Part shown: one piece after another, positions 8,299-17,332 of the stretch
Layout of the letters: each line of letters begins with the position of its first letter
Numbering within the stretch: position 1 is the stretch's first letter
Source of the DNA: Syntrophomonadaceae bacterium
Lineage (GTDB): Bacteria > Bacillota > Syntrophomonadia > Syntrophomonadales > Syntrophomonadaceae
Direction of reading: 5' to 3'
NCBI GenBank assembly: GCA_012520725.1
Contig: JAAYNQ010000002.1
Coordinates: 62,001-126,000 of the forward strand
Length of the DNA stretch: 64,000 bases
Program-made: the position numbers and the translations under genes
The notes under the pieces: generated by a model
What the model saw: only the letters and a program-made list of their open reading frames with translations
Databases searched by the model: none
What the model was told of the DNA's origin: nothing

Positions 8299-10218
8299 AT
8301 GGAGCGAAAGGTATATATAAAAAATACTCCCCTGGAACAGGCTTTGGAATTGTTTCTAAAAGAGCTGGAGGATAATGCTTATTTTAGCCTGGAAAAGGAA
8401 AGGATTGAGGTTTTATCCAGTTTGGGCCGGATCTTGGCCTCCCCGGCTTATGCCCGCAGGTCCTCACCCCATTATCCAGCTTCAGCCATGGATGGCATAG
8501 CAGTATGGGCGGCGGATACCTACGGAGCCAGCGAAATTAATCCTGTCCGGTTGGATAAAGATAAATATATGGAAGTTGACACCGGGGATTATGTGCCCCA
8601 GGCTTACGATGCAGTTATCATGATAGAAGATGTTAATTTTGAACAGGGACAGGCAGTTATCATTAAACCAGCCGTTCCCTGGCAGCATATACGCTCGGTG
8701 GGAGAAGATCTGGTGGCCATGGATATGATAGCCCCTTCTTTAACTACTATTGGCCCTTATGAACTGGCCTCTTTTGTTACTGCCGCCATCAATGAGCTGG
8801 AAGTGGTAAAAAAACCGCTGGTAGCAATAATTCCTACCGGCACCGAACTGCTGGACCGGGGCAGTGATGATATGAATCCCGGAGAAATAGTTGAGTCCAA
8901 CAGTAAAATGCTGATGGCCTTATGTGAACAATGGGGAGCTAAGGCTTTCCGCCATGAAATAGTGGTTGATGACCAGGAACTGTTACGGCAGGCAGTCCAA
9001 AGAGTTAAAGATCAGGCTGATATGATTGTTATCTGTTCCGGCTCTTCCGCCGGCCGGGAGGATTATACCTCGGCTGTTATTGAGGAAGCAGGCAAATTAT
9101 TGATTCATGGTATTGCCACCAGGCCGGGCAAACCGGCTATCCTGGGCCTAATTGACGGCAAGCCGGTTATCGGAGTACCGGGATATCCCATTTCCGCTCA
9201 ATTGGTTTTCCAGCTCTTTGCGCGACCCGTCCTCTACAAAAAACAAGGCCGGCAAATTCCGGCTGATACCATGATTGATTGCCGGGTGGCAAGAAAGATA
9301 GCTTCTTCCATGGGGGTGGACGAATTTGTCTATGTAAATGTAGCCCGGATAAAAGAAGACTATTTGGCCTATCCTCTTAACCGGGGTGCGGGTATAACCA
9401 CCAGCCTGGTAAAAGCCGACGGAGTATTACACATTGAACGGGGTCAGGAGGGACTGGAAGCTGGGAGTAGATGCCGGATAGTTCTAAATAAGCCCCAGGA
9501 AATACTGGATCGCACCCTGGTATGTATTGGCAGCCACGACCTGTCCATTGATTTTCTGGCTGATCTCTTGCAATCCCAGCATAAAATACGCTTGGTTTCA
9601 GCCAATGCTGGCAGTATGGGCGGAATATTCTCCCTGATGAGAAGTGAATGTCATTTGGCCGGAGTACACCTCCTGGATGAAGAAAACGGGGATTATAATA
9701 TCACTTATCTAAAAAAATACTTGCCTGACCGGCCCTGGATATTGATCAATCTGCTGCACCGGGAGCAGGGATTGATTGTTAAAAAAGGCAATCCTTTTAG
9801 TATTAACGGGATCAAGGATTTGAGCGATAATAGGATTAGATACCTTAATCGGCAGCCAGGAGCAGGAACCCGGGTTTTATTTGATTATTTGCTGCGCCAG
9901 CATGGGATAAGCCCCGACTGCATTAACGGTTACCACCGGGAGGAATATACCCATTTGGCCGTAGCCGCTGCAGTCAAAAACGATACTGCCGATTGCGCAC
10001 TAGGAGTATATGCCAGTGCCCGGGCTCTGGATTTGGATTTCATCCCCATTGTAGAAGAAAGGTATGATTTATGCATATTACCGGATTTGATAAAGCCTCA
10101 GTATTTGGAGAGCTTGAAGCAGGTAATCCGCAGCCAAGAGTTTAGACAAAGGGTATCAGAATTTGGAGGCTACAGCCTGGTAAACAGCGGAGATACCATT
10201 CATTCTTCTTATTTATAA
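8299..10218 (+). CDS. MoeA fused to a periplasmic-binding-like (LysR-type) domain
   Basis: A 639-residue fusion. Residues 1 to about 405 are MoeA-like (PASAMDGIAVW, SGSSAGREDYT, ATRPGKPA, GVPGYPISAQ). Residues about 410-639 match the PBP-like domain (PF12727 type) with CIGSHDLSIDFLADLL, NRQPGAGTRVLFDYLL, and DCALGVYASARAL. This architecture is known in archaea and anaerobes and is thought to sense or bind oxyanion or cofactor in Mo/W cofactor work. The ATG at 8299 follows AGGTGA. It lies divergent from the other two moeA genes and 360 bases upstream of fdhA on the same strand, which suggests a role in maturing that enzyme. Confidence 0.88.
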   Translation: MERKVYIKNTPLEQALELFLKELEDNAYFSLEKERIEVLSSLGRILASPAYARRSSPHYPASAMDGIAVWAADTYGASEINPVRLDKDKYMEVDTGDYVPQAYDAVIMIEDVNFEQGQAVIIKPAVPWQHIRSVGEDLVAMDMIAPSLTTIGPYELASFVTAAINELEVVKKPLVAIIPTGTELLDRGSDDMNPGEIVESNSKMLMALCEQWGAKAFRHEIVVDDQELLRQAVQRVKDQADMIVICSGSSAGREDYTSAVIEEAGKLLIHGIATRPGKPAILGLIDGKPVIGVPGYPISAQLVFQLFARPVLYKKQGRQIPADTMIDCRVARKIASSMGVDEFVYVNVARIKEDYLAYPLNRGAGITTSLVKADGVLHIERGQEGLEAGSRCRIVLNKPQEILDRTLVCIGSHDLSIDFLADLLQSQHKIRLVSANAGSMGGIFSLMRSECHLAGVHLLDEENGDYNITYLKKYLPDRPWILINLLHREQGLIVKKGNPFSINGIKDLSDNRIRYLNRQPGAGTRVLFDYLLRQHGISPDCINGYHREEYTHLAVAAAVKNDTADCALGVYASARALDLDFIPIVEERYDLCILPDLIKPQYLESLKQVIRSQEFRQRVSEFGGYSLVNSGDTIHSSYL

Positions 10219-10591
10219 AATTCGGTTATATTATATATTAATTTTAGTTATTCTTTGCTCTTATTCTGACAATTTGCAAGGAATTTAATTGTCAGTGTCG
10301 AAGTCTATAGCAGGTGAAGGTAAACGAATAGAACCTAATGCTGTTTAACAGCACAGTCACACCGGAGAGGGGAGGGGGGTTTATAGCCTGGTAATTTTTT
10401 CCCCATTATTATATATTTAGCCTGTAAGCTGTATAGGCCTAATATTTAGGCTCTATGCGCTTATTTTAGGGTGTCCAATTTTTGGCTGGGATGATTAAAT
10501 TTATAGCATATTCCTAGCACAAAAATTACCCTGGTACAAGAATTATTCCTAGTACAAAAATTGAATACGGCGAAAGGAGAGTGTGGAGTAT
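10219..10591 (+). promoter_or_regulatory. long leader upstream of fdhA
   Basis: About 370 non-coding bases. A strong hairpin GCTGT-TTA-ACAGC lies near 10341-10353, preceded by AGGT/ACCT pairing and followed by a purine-rich GGAGAGGGGAGGGGGG run at about 10363-10379. The block CTATAGCAGGTGAA near 10306 is also found just upstream of the moeA fusion at 8299, where it holds the ribosome site. A regulatory RNA is possible, but I cannot match it to a known riboswitch. Confidence 0.35.
10513..10563 (+). repeat. three tandem 16-bp direct repeats upstream of fdhA
   Basis: Three near-identical units start at 10513, 10530 and 10548: CCTAGCACAAAAATTA, CCTGGTACAAGAATTA and CCTAGTACAAAAATTG. The period is 17-18 bases. 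They end 10 bases before the AAAGGAG ribosome site of fdhA. Such spacing is typical of a multimeric regulator binding site; no protein is identified. Confidence 0.6.
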
Positions 10592-13500
10592 ATGAAGGTT
10601 ACCCGTAGACAATTTCTCAAGGTAACCGGGGCTACAGCAGCCAGTTTTGCACTGGTGGACTTAGGTTTTAATCTCCAAGCTACCGCATCCGCGGTCAAAG
10701 AGCTGAGAATTAAAAATGTAACCCCAGTGCCTACGGTATGTCCTTATTGTGCATCAGGTTGTGGCCTGGTTGTGTATTCGGAACGGGATGCCGAGGGAAA
10801 ATTTATTAGGTTGCTGAGCGTTCACGGCGACCCAGATAACCCGATTAATCAGGGAGGAGCTTGTTCCAAGGGAGCTGCCATGTTCAATCTGCGAGAGATA
10901 TATGATGAACATGGTGAACAGATAGTAAATCCCAAACGGGTGCAGAAACCTCTGTATCGCGCACCAGGGACTGACAAGTGGTTAGAAAAAGACTGGGATT
11001 GGATGCTGGATCAAATTGCACAGAGAGTTAAGGAGACTAGAGACAAGAGTTTTATTCACAAGGAGACTATAGCCGACGGAAGCGAAATCATAGTCAACCG
11101 GACTGAAAGAATCGCTTCTATAGGTGGTTCCGGATTGGATAATGAAGAGTGTTACTTATTGAGCAAATTGATGCGTGCCCTGGGTGTTGTTTACTTGGAA
11201 ACCCAGGCCCGTATCTGACACTCCGCTACGGTGGCAGGACTGTCACCTTCATTTGGACGCGGAGTTATGACCAATCATATTGTTGATTTAAAGAATACCG
11301 ATTGTGCTTTAATAATGGGCAGTAATGCCGCGGAAAATCACCCCATCAGCATGAGATGGTTGTTAAGAGCCAGAGAACAACGGAACGCCAAAATCATTCA
11401 TGTCGATCCTCGTTATACCAGAACTTCTGCCCGGGCAGATATCTATGCCCCTTTAAGGTCAGGTACTGATATAGCTTTCTTAGGTGGAATGATTAAGTAT
11501 ATTATTGATAATGAGAAATATCATAAAGACTATGTACTTGCATATACCAATGCCTCTTTCCTGGTAAAAGACGAATATGGCTTTGAAGATGGTCTATTTA
11601 GCGGCTATGATCCGGAAAAACGCAGCTATGATGTCAGCAGTTGGGATTACCAATATGATGAAAACGGGCTTCCGATTAAGGATCCTACTCTGCAGCATCC
11701 CCGTTGTGTTTTCCAATTATTGAAGCAACACTATGAACGTTATGATATTGATACTGTATGCCAGATAACCGGTACCCCCAAGAAGAAATACCTGGAGGTC
11801 CTGGAAGCCTTTTCTGCTACCGGTGCACCGGATAAAACCGGAACTATTATGTATGCCATGGGTATCACCCAGCATACCGTAGGTAGCCAAAATGTAAGGG
11901 CCTTTGCTATAGTACAACTGCTTTTGGGCAACATGGGACGCCCAGGTGGCGGAGTTAATGCATTGAGAGGAGAGAACAATGTTCAGGGGGCAACTGATAT
12001 GGCCCTGCTCTTCCATATCATACCCGGTTACATCGATTCTCCCACTAACGGGGCAGACAACAAAGACCTCTTAGCATATATTAGAAAAGCCACCCCGGGA
12101 GCAGCCAAGCTGCAGTTTAACAGCCTGGAAGAATTCAGGCAATTGGTTGCAGCTGGATTTCCCAATTCCGGTTTTAAGATTAATACCTCCAAATGGATGG
12201 TCAGTCTGCTTAAAGCCTGGTGGGGAGATGCAGCCAATGCTGAAAACGATTTTGCCTACCACTATATGCCCAAACGGGATGCAAACAAAAACTATTCCCA
12301 TATAGCATTGTTTGAGGCTATGCACCGGGGTGAAATAGACGGCCTGTTTGTTAACGGCACCAATCCGGTGGTGGGTGGTCCCAATGCCAACAAGGAACAA
12401 GAGGCTTTATCCAAACTTAAATGGATGGTATCCATAGACTTGTGGCTGAACGAAACCGCCGATTTCTGGACCTATCCAGCCTGGCAAAGACCGGTGGAAA
12501 ATGAGAATGTGCCCAAACTTGCCGCGAACGATATCCAAACTGAGGTATTTTTCCTTCCTGCGGCAGCGGTTTATGAAAAAGAAGGAACTGCTTCTCAAAC
12601 CGGACGTTGGGTACAGTATCGCTGGCAAGGTGCTGATCCGGTAGGTGAATCCAAGGCTGACCTTTGGATCTACAACGAGCTGGGCAAGAGAATCAAGAGT
12701 CTCTATGCAGGCAGCAGCAAACCGGAAGATGAGCCCATTACCCAGCTGGCCTGGAACTACGATGACGAGCATGGTCATGACGATATCATGAAAGTTGCAG
12801 CCGAACTATGCGGCTTTAATGTAGCAGATGGACTGCCGGTGGAAGGCTTCGCCAACCTGAAAGATGACGGCAGCACCGCCTGTGGATGCTGGGTTTATTG
12901 TGGAGCCATGACTTATAAAGATGGCAAGGTAATATACAAGCCCCAGCTTCGCGATAATAAAGACAACTCCAAAGAAGGTTTGGGCTTGTTCTCCAACTGG
13001 GCCTGGGCTTGGCCGGTAAATAGGCGAATAGTATACAACCGTTGTTCCATATCTCCGGATGGGGTTACCCCCTGGCCTGGGGATGAAAAACGGGTTTTAA
13101 TTCGCTGGGATGAAGCAGCCGGCAGCTGGGTGGGAGATGATGTGTGTGACACCGGCAAAACCTCACCACCGGAGAAGGCTATGCCTTTTATCATGCGCCC
13201 GGAAGGAATGGGTTGTATATTTGCTACCAAAACTTCCATGAAGGATGGTCCTTTCCCTGAACATTACGAACCCTGGGAAAGTCCCACCGCCAATACCATG
13301 AATAAGCAAAACCTGAATCCTGCGACCAAGGTATGGGAGCCCGACAAACAGGGGACCCCGGATAAATATCCCATAATAGCCACCACCTACCGGGTAGTGG
13401 AACATTGGCAGACCGGTGCTTTAACCCGTAATTTACCTTGGCTGGCCGAACTCATGCCGGATATGATGGTTGAAATCAGTGAAGAACTGGCCCGGGAAAA

Positions 13501-13756
13501 AGGCATTAAGAACGGACGCAAGGTGATCGTTTCCACCACCCGCGGTGATATTGAAGCAGTAGCTTGCGTTACCAAACGCTTCAAACCCTTTAATATCCAT
13601 GGAAAACAAATCCATGAAATAGGTCTCTTATGGCACTATGGTTTCAAGGGCTTTGCCACCGGTGACCCGGCTAATCGCCTGACTCCCCATGTAGGGTGCG
13701 CCAATACCATGATTCCTGAATACAAAGCATTCCTATGCGATGTAAGGAGGGCTTAG
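10592..13756 (+). CDS. fdhA: formate dehydrogenase alpha subunit, selenocysteine-containing, TAT-exported
   Basis: About 1054 residues when the in-frame TGA at 11216-11218 is read as selenocysteine (residue 209). The context QARI-U-HSATVAGL is the usual formate dehydrogenase active site. The N-terminus has a twin-arginine signal (TRRQFLK then a hydrophobic stretch). A 4Fe-4S ligand set CPYCASGC...C follows (Cys50, 53, 57, 91), then the bis-MGD domains (LLGNMGRPGGG, NNVQGATDM) and a C-terminal dinucleotide-binding domain from about residue 910. It oxidises formate or reduces CO2, here probably outside the membrane. ATG 10592 gives the typical MKVTRRQFLK start; GTG 10583 is in frame but too near the AGGAG. 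Operon with fdhB and fdhC. Confidence 0.96.
11216..11247 (+). promoter_or_regulatory. Sec UGA codon with bacterial SECIS hairpin
   Basis: TGA at 11216-11218 is followed 11 bases later by a perfect 7-bp stem: GGTGGCA (11230-11236), loop GGAC (11237-11240), TGTCACC (11241-11247). Position and GGNC tetraloop resemble the E. coli fdhF SECIS that recruits SelB. The genome must therefore carry selA, selB, selC and selD, none of which is in this window. Confidence 0.9.
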
Positions 13757-13758
13757 AT

Positions 13759-14562
13759 ATGGCAAATTTAACTAATCTTTATGATGTAAGCAAGTGTACT
13801 GCCTGCCGCGGTTGCATGGTAGCCTGTAAGGATTGGAACCAGCTTCCAGCAGTAATTGAGCCTTTTAAAGGCAACTATGATACCCATGGTGGAGACACCA
13901 ATGGTGATACCTTTACTGTGGTCAGGTTTATTGAAGGCGAGGATCCTGTAGATGGCGTATTTTGGAACTTTTTGAAGTACCAGTGTATGCATTGCTTCTA
14001 TCCAGCCTGCATGAAGGTATGTCCACAAGGGGCTTATTCCAAAACCGAATGGGGAGCCACCTTCCATGACCCGGAAAAATGTATAGGATGTCAATACTGC
14101 ACTTATGCCTGTCCTTTTATGATACCCAAGTATCGTAAGAGAGAAGATAAAATTAGCAAGTGCACTCTCTGTGTGGACCGAGTGGAGGAAGGATTAACCC
14201 CCGCTTGTGCCCGCACCTGTCCTACCGGTGCCCTGAAGTTTGGGGACCGGGAAGAACTATTGGCAGAAGCAGAAGAACGGGTAAAATTCCTGCAGGCCAA
14301 TGGCTTCCCCCGGGCTACTATTTATGGCCGGGTAGAACTGGGCGGTTTAAACAAGTTGTATGTTCTAACTGACAGCCCGGACAAATTTGGTCTGCCAGTT
14401 GATCCCAAGGTGCCGGGACAGATTTCTTTCTGGCAGAACTGGGTGCAACCCTATTTTGGCTGGCTGATTCCAGTAGCCTTGGCAGGATCTGCAGTGAGTT
14501 TTGTAACTACCCGGATACTGGCCAATAAAAATGGAGATCATACGGAAGGAGGTCATGAGTAA
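13759..14562 (+). CDS. fdhB: formate dehydrogenase beta subunit, four 4Fe-4S clusters, membrane-anchored
   Basis: A 267-residue FdnH-type electron-transfer subunit. Four cysteine groups are visible: CTACRGCMVAC (residues 13-23), CMHCFYPACMKVCP, CIGCQYCTYACPF and CTLC with CARTCPTG. They carry electrons from the alpha subunit to the cytochrome. A single hydrophobic segment near the C-terminus (WLIPVALAGSAVSF) anchors it to the membrane, as in E. coli FdnH. The ATG at 13759 directly follows the fdhA stop and has AAGGAGG at 13744-13750; an upstream in-frame ATG at 13735 lies inside fdhA and is rejected. The stop overlaps the first base of fdhC. Confidence 0.94.
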   Translation: MANLTNLYDVSKCTACRGCMVACKDWNQLPAVIEPFKGNYDTHGGDTNGDTFTVVRFIEGEDPVDGVFWNFLKYQCMHCFYPACMKVCPQGAYSKTEWGATFHDPEKCIGCQYCTYACPFMIPKYRKREDKISKCTLCVDRVEEGLTPACARTCPTGALKFGDREELLAEAEERVKFLQANGFPRATIYGRVELGGLNKLYVLTDSPDKFGLPVDPKVPGQISFWQNWVQPYFGWLIPVALAGSAVSFVTTRILANKNGDHTEGGHE

Positions 14563-15245
14563 TGCAATGGATTCCTGAATATAAAGATGACGTCCCCCGG
14601 GTAGAAAGATTTAATTTTCTTTCCCGCTTTACCCACTGGGGACACACCGTGACCTTTTTGCTCTGTCTCTTTACCGGTCTGGCCCTGTTTCTAAATAATG
14701 TGGACTGGCTGGCGGCTATTTTCGGCGGCTACCATGGCGCAGGCCTGGTACACAGAATTGCAGCAGTGATAATGACCATAGTGGTAGTCATATTCGTGAT
14801 AGGCAATTTCAAGGTGTTAATAGCCTGGATCAAGGATATACTTCGCTTTGGTATGAATGACATCAAGTTTCTCCTGGTATTCCCCTTGGAGTTTCTGGGC
14901 TTTAAGGTAAAAGTGCCACCCCAAACCAAGTTCAATGGAGGGGAAAAGGGAAATTCCATAGTAACACCTACAGCAGTTATTTTCTTAATACTCAGCGGTT
15001 ATATCATGTGGTTCCCGGCTATATTCCCAGCTGGCCTGGTAAGACTGGCATATCCCATTCATGATATCTCCATGGTCTTAGCCACCATGATGGTATGTAT
15101 GCATGGGTACCTGGGTTCCTTCCACCCCGGTTCCGGCGAATCCTTCTGGGGTATGTGGAAAGGTACGGTTCGAGAAGACTGGGCTAAACATCACCATAAA
15201 ACCTGGTATGACGAAACTTATGGAGAACAATCCAAGGCTGAATAG
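14562..15245 (+). CDS. fdhC: formate dehydrogenase cytochrome b gamma subunit
   Basis: A 227-residue integral membrane protein with four hydrophobic segments and histidines placed as in FdnI-type diheme cytochromes b (SRFTHWGHTVTFLL near residue 25, VHRIAAV near 65, and the HDIS and HGYLGSFH histidines near 168-187). It would pass electrons between quinone and the iron-sulfur subunit, making the complex an externally oriented, membrane-bound formate dehydrogenase. Such a complex could work in reverse electron transfer in a syntroph; that is inference. Start ATG 14562 overlaps the fdhB stop, and a GGAGG lies upstream inside fdhB. Confidence 0.93.
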   Translation: MQWIPEYKDDVPRVERFNFLSRFTHWGHTVTFLLCLFTGLALFLNNVDWLAAIFGGYHGAGLVHRIAAVIMTIVVVIFVIGNFKVLIAWIKDILRFGMNDIKFLLVFPLEFLGFKVKVPPQTKFNGGEKGNSIVTPTAVIFLILSGYIMWFPAIFPAGLVRLAYPIHDISMVLATMMVCMHGYLGSFHPGSGESFWGMWKGTVREDWAKHHHKTWYDETYGEQSKAE

Positions 15246-15266
15246 CGACCTTGAGATTACGTTGTA

Positions 15267-15293
15267 AAAGGGGGAGGCGGATACTCCCCCTTT
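15267..15293 (+). terminator. hairpin after fdhABC
   Basis: AAAGGGGGAG (15267-15276) pairs perfectly with CTCCCCCTTT (15284-15293) around a 7-base loop. The T-run is short (TTTATGACTTGTTTT), so read-through into fdhE is possible. It would lower fdhE expression relative to the structural genes. Confidence 0.7.
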
Positions 15294-15398
15294 ATGACTT
15301 GTTTTGGAGCTCCCACTCCGCTCAGGTTCGCTGGTCAATTAAAGAAATGAATCATGCTTGGCTGTTGAGGCATGATACCTAATCAAGGAGTGATGATA

Positions 15399-16226
15399 AT
15401 GAACAGAGGCAGTCCGGTTGAACTTCCTGAAGAATATTTGGATTTTTATAAAAACTTGGAGACCTGGCAAAATGAACAACAGATAAGACTTCAAAAGGAC
15501 TTTGCCCCCAGGCAGCTCAGCAATCCCAGAGCATTAATTGCCGAACAGAAAAAACCCTTGTTGATTATCGAAAAATGGGAGATTGACCCGGAACAATACC
15601 GGACCGTGTTTTCAGCTTTGCTGGAATTCATGCTCGAAACCCGTCCTGAGCTCAAGGATACCTTAGAGGATGTAAAGGTAAAAACCCAGAATTTGGACTT
15701 TAGCCCTTATATCAAAGACTTCTTAAATGACCATTTAAGCACTTTAGCTGCTTTAGCCCAAGAATATAAAATATCCCAGGAATTGCTGGTCTTTTTATTC
15801 GATCATTCCATCCGCCCTTTTTTAAGGCTGTATGCTCTTCCCTATCAGGAGGAACTGAGAGAAGAAACTTTCCAGCATTGGGACTTTCCTAATATATGCC
15901 CGGTTTGTGGAAGCAAGTCCCATTTCAGCCGCTTAAGACCAGCCGATAACCATAGATTCATGTTTTGTGACCGCTGTTTTACTGAATGGGAAAGCAGATA
16001 TCTTCTCTGTGTGCACTGCGGCAATGATACTCCTGGTACCATTTATTATCGTAGCGTGGAAAACGACGATGCCTACCGTATATATACCTGTGAGAAATGC
16101 AAAGGGTATCTTAAAACCTATGATGAAAAGTCGGGGGGAAGCACAATAGACCTTTTTATCGCCAATATTGAAACCATTTACCTGGATATGCTGGCACAGG
16201 AGCAAGGTTACACCAACCATGACTAA
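15399..16226 (+). CDS. fdhE: formate dehydrogenase accessory protein FdhE
   Basis: About 275 residues. The C-terminal part carries the paired rubredoxin-like metal sites of FdhE: CPVCGS, CDRCFTEW, CVHCGND and CEKCKGY, between residues about 168 and 240. FdhE binds the TAT-exported catalytic subunit before export and is needed for FDH-N/FDH-O type enzymes. The ATG at 15399 is chosen because AAGGAG at 15385-15390 precedes it by 8 nt; the upstream ATG at 15372 has no ribosome site. It is separated from fdhC by about 150 bases and a hairpin, so it may be expressed by read-through. Confidence 0.92.
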   Translation: MNRGSPVELPEEYLDFYKNLETWQNEQQIRLQKDFAPRQLSNPRALIAEQKKPLLIIEKWEIDPEQYRTVFSALLEFMLETRPELKDTLEDVKVKTQNLDFSPYIKDFLNDHLSTLAALAQEYKISQELLVFLFDHSIRPFLRLYALPYQEELREETFQHWDFPNICPVCGSKSHFSRLRPADNHRFMFCDRCFTEWESRYLLCVHCGNDTPGTIYYRSVENDDAYRIYTCEKCKGYLKTYDEKSGGSTIDLFIANIETIYLDMLAQEQGYTNHD

Positions 16227-16332
16227 TAAATTGCTAATGAGAGGATTACAGAGCTTATACCCAGACCAATGAGGTTTCATAACTTTTCTGGGGACAGTTT
16301 CAAACCGGAAAATGAGAATAATATAAAAATAA

Positions 16333-16368
16333 AGGCCGGATCATTCTGTGATTCGGCCTGCCTTTTTT
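16333..16368. terminator. bidirectional terminator between fdhE and UPF0251 gene
   Basis: AGGCCGGATCA and TGATTCGGCCT pair around a short loop, followed by CCTTTTTT on the plus strand and by TTTATTTTTAT on the minus strand. It serves the convergent fdhE and UPF0251 genes. Confidence 0.8.
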
Positions 16369-16388
16369 ACTTTGCCATAGCAGCAGCA

Positions 16389-16751
16389 TCAGTCATCCTG
16401 ATTCTTTCCGCGATCGTGTGATCCCCGGTGATGCCCCTGCTGATGGTTATGCTCACCTTCAACCAGTTGGTAGTTTCCACCTTCCAGCACCAGCATTTTG
16501 GAATTGATTAAAGCATCGGCCACCTTTTGCCGTGCTTCCACCAGAATTCGTTGAAAAGTAGTGCGGGAGATCCCCATTTCTACTGCACAATCCACCTGAT
16601 CCAATCCCATTAGATCCTTTAAACGCAAGGCTTCCGCCTCTTCTATTTTCAATATGATTTCTTCCAAATCATATGCAGGTATACCAGAAGGTTTGAAGAA
16701 ATTGGACTTAGGGATATGACCCACCCTTCTGCATTTGGTTTTCCTGGGCAT
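16389..16751 (-). CDS. UPF0251 (DUF134) DNA-binding protein with His-rich tail
   Basis: A 120-residue member of the UPF0251 family. It has the MPRKTKCRRVGHIP N-terminus, EEIILKIEEAEALRLKD, and a sigma-70 region 4-like helix-turn-helix DCAVEMGISRTTFQRILVEARQ (residues about 52-75). These proteins are predicted regulators, often beside iron-sulfur or MRP/NifX genes. The tail is unusual: GEHNHQQGHHRGSHDRG gives many histidines that could bind metal. It lies downstream of the aor cluster on the same strand, about 90 bases after it, so it may be its regulator. Start ATG 16751. Confidence 0.88.
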   Translation of the reverse strand: MPRKTKCRRVGHIPKSNFFKPSGIPAYDLEEIILKIEEAEALRLKDLMGLDQVDCAVEMGISRTTFQRILVEARQKVADALINSKMLVLEGGNYQLVEGEHNHQQGHHRGSHDRGKNQDD

Positions 16752-16844
16752 AATTATTTCTCCTCCATCATAAACTCAGATAGTATACCTGCTATTATAT
16801 CAGAAAGCCCCTGGCATTGATAAGTCTACCCTGGTAAAAGCTGT

Positions 16845-17312
16845 TTATGTCGATCCCAGCATGTTTCTGGCCACGGCCTCCCTCTTTTCTCCCAGAGCCC
16901 TTTCCAAAGGTAGATACTGCAGGGCTTCGGTCCAGCAGTATTCAACACATTGCGGATTTCCCCCACACAGATCGCATTTAAAAGCCGTACCCTGGTCAAA
17001 ATTAAAGTTGGCATGTCCAAAGGGGCAGGCCTGAACACATTGGCGACAGCCGATGCAAAGAATGGAGTTGATCGCAACCTCACCGTTTTGTGCATTCTTG
17101 CTAATGGCCCCACTAGGACAGACACTGACACAGGGGGGAAATTCACAAAATGCACAGGTGATGGGTACATTGAAAGCCTGGGTAGGATACCTTACTACTC
17201 TTATCCGGGAAAGAGAAGGGGAACATATACCTTCATGTACCAGAGAACACACCATTTCACAGGTAGCACAACCCACACACTTTTGGTGATCAATATAAAT
17301 TAGCTTATCCAT
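16845..17312 (-). CDS. 4Fe-4S ferredoxin-type electron-transfer subunit (AOR-associated)
   Basis: A 155-residue HycB/HydN-like protein with four cysteine groups: CVGCATCEMVC, CAFCEFPPCVSVCP, CIGCRQCVQACPF and CDLCGGNPQCVEYC, which should hold four 4Fe-4S clusters. The start ATG at 17312 follows AAGGAGG; an in-frame upstream start at 17375 lies inside the previous gene. It is the last gene of the aor operon, 20 bases after the FAD subunit. In the AOR of Aromatoleum-type bacteria a polyferredoxin (AorA) links the tungsten subunit to a FAD subunit. This operon has two such proteins, so this one may be a second wire or an alternative partner. Confidence 0.88.
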   Translation of the reverse strand: MDKLIYIDHQKCVGCATCEMVCSLVHEGICSPSLSRIRVVRYPTQAFNVPITCAFCEFPPCVSVCPSGAISKNAQNGEVAINSILCIGCRQCVQACPFGHANFNFDQGTAFKCDLCGGNPQCVEYCWTEALQYLPLERALGEKREAVARNMLGST

Positions 17313-17332
17313 TTTTGCCTCCTTTATGGCTG

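Noticed and set aside
10219-10582. Moco/Tuco riboswitch before fdhA
   Set aside because: Location is attractive, but I could not align the hairpins with the motif from memory; kept only as an unassigned leader.
11216-11230. In-frame stop splitting fdhA, as in a pseudogene or frameshift
   Set aside because: The TGA lies exactly at the catalytic selenocysteine position, with a SECIS hairpin after it and unbroken homology on both sides.
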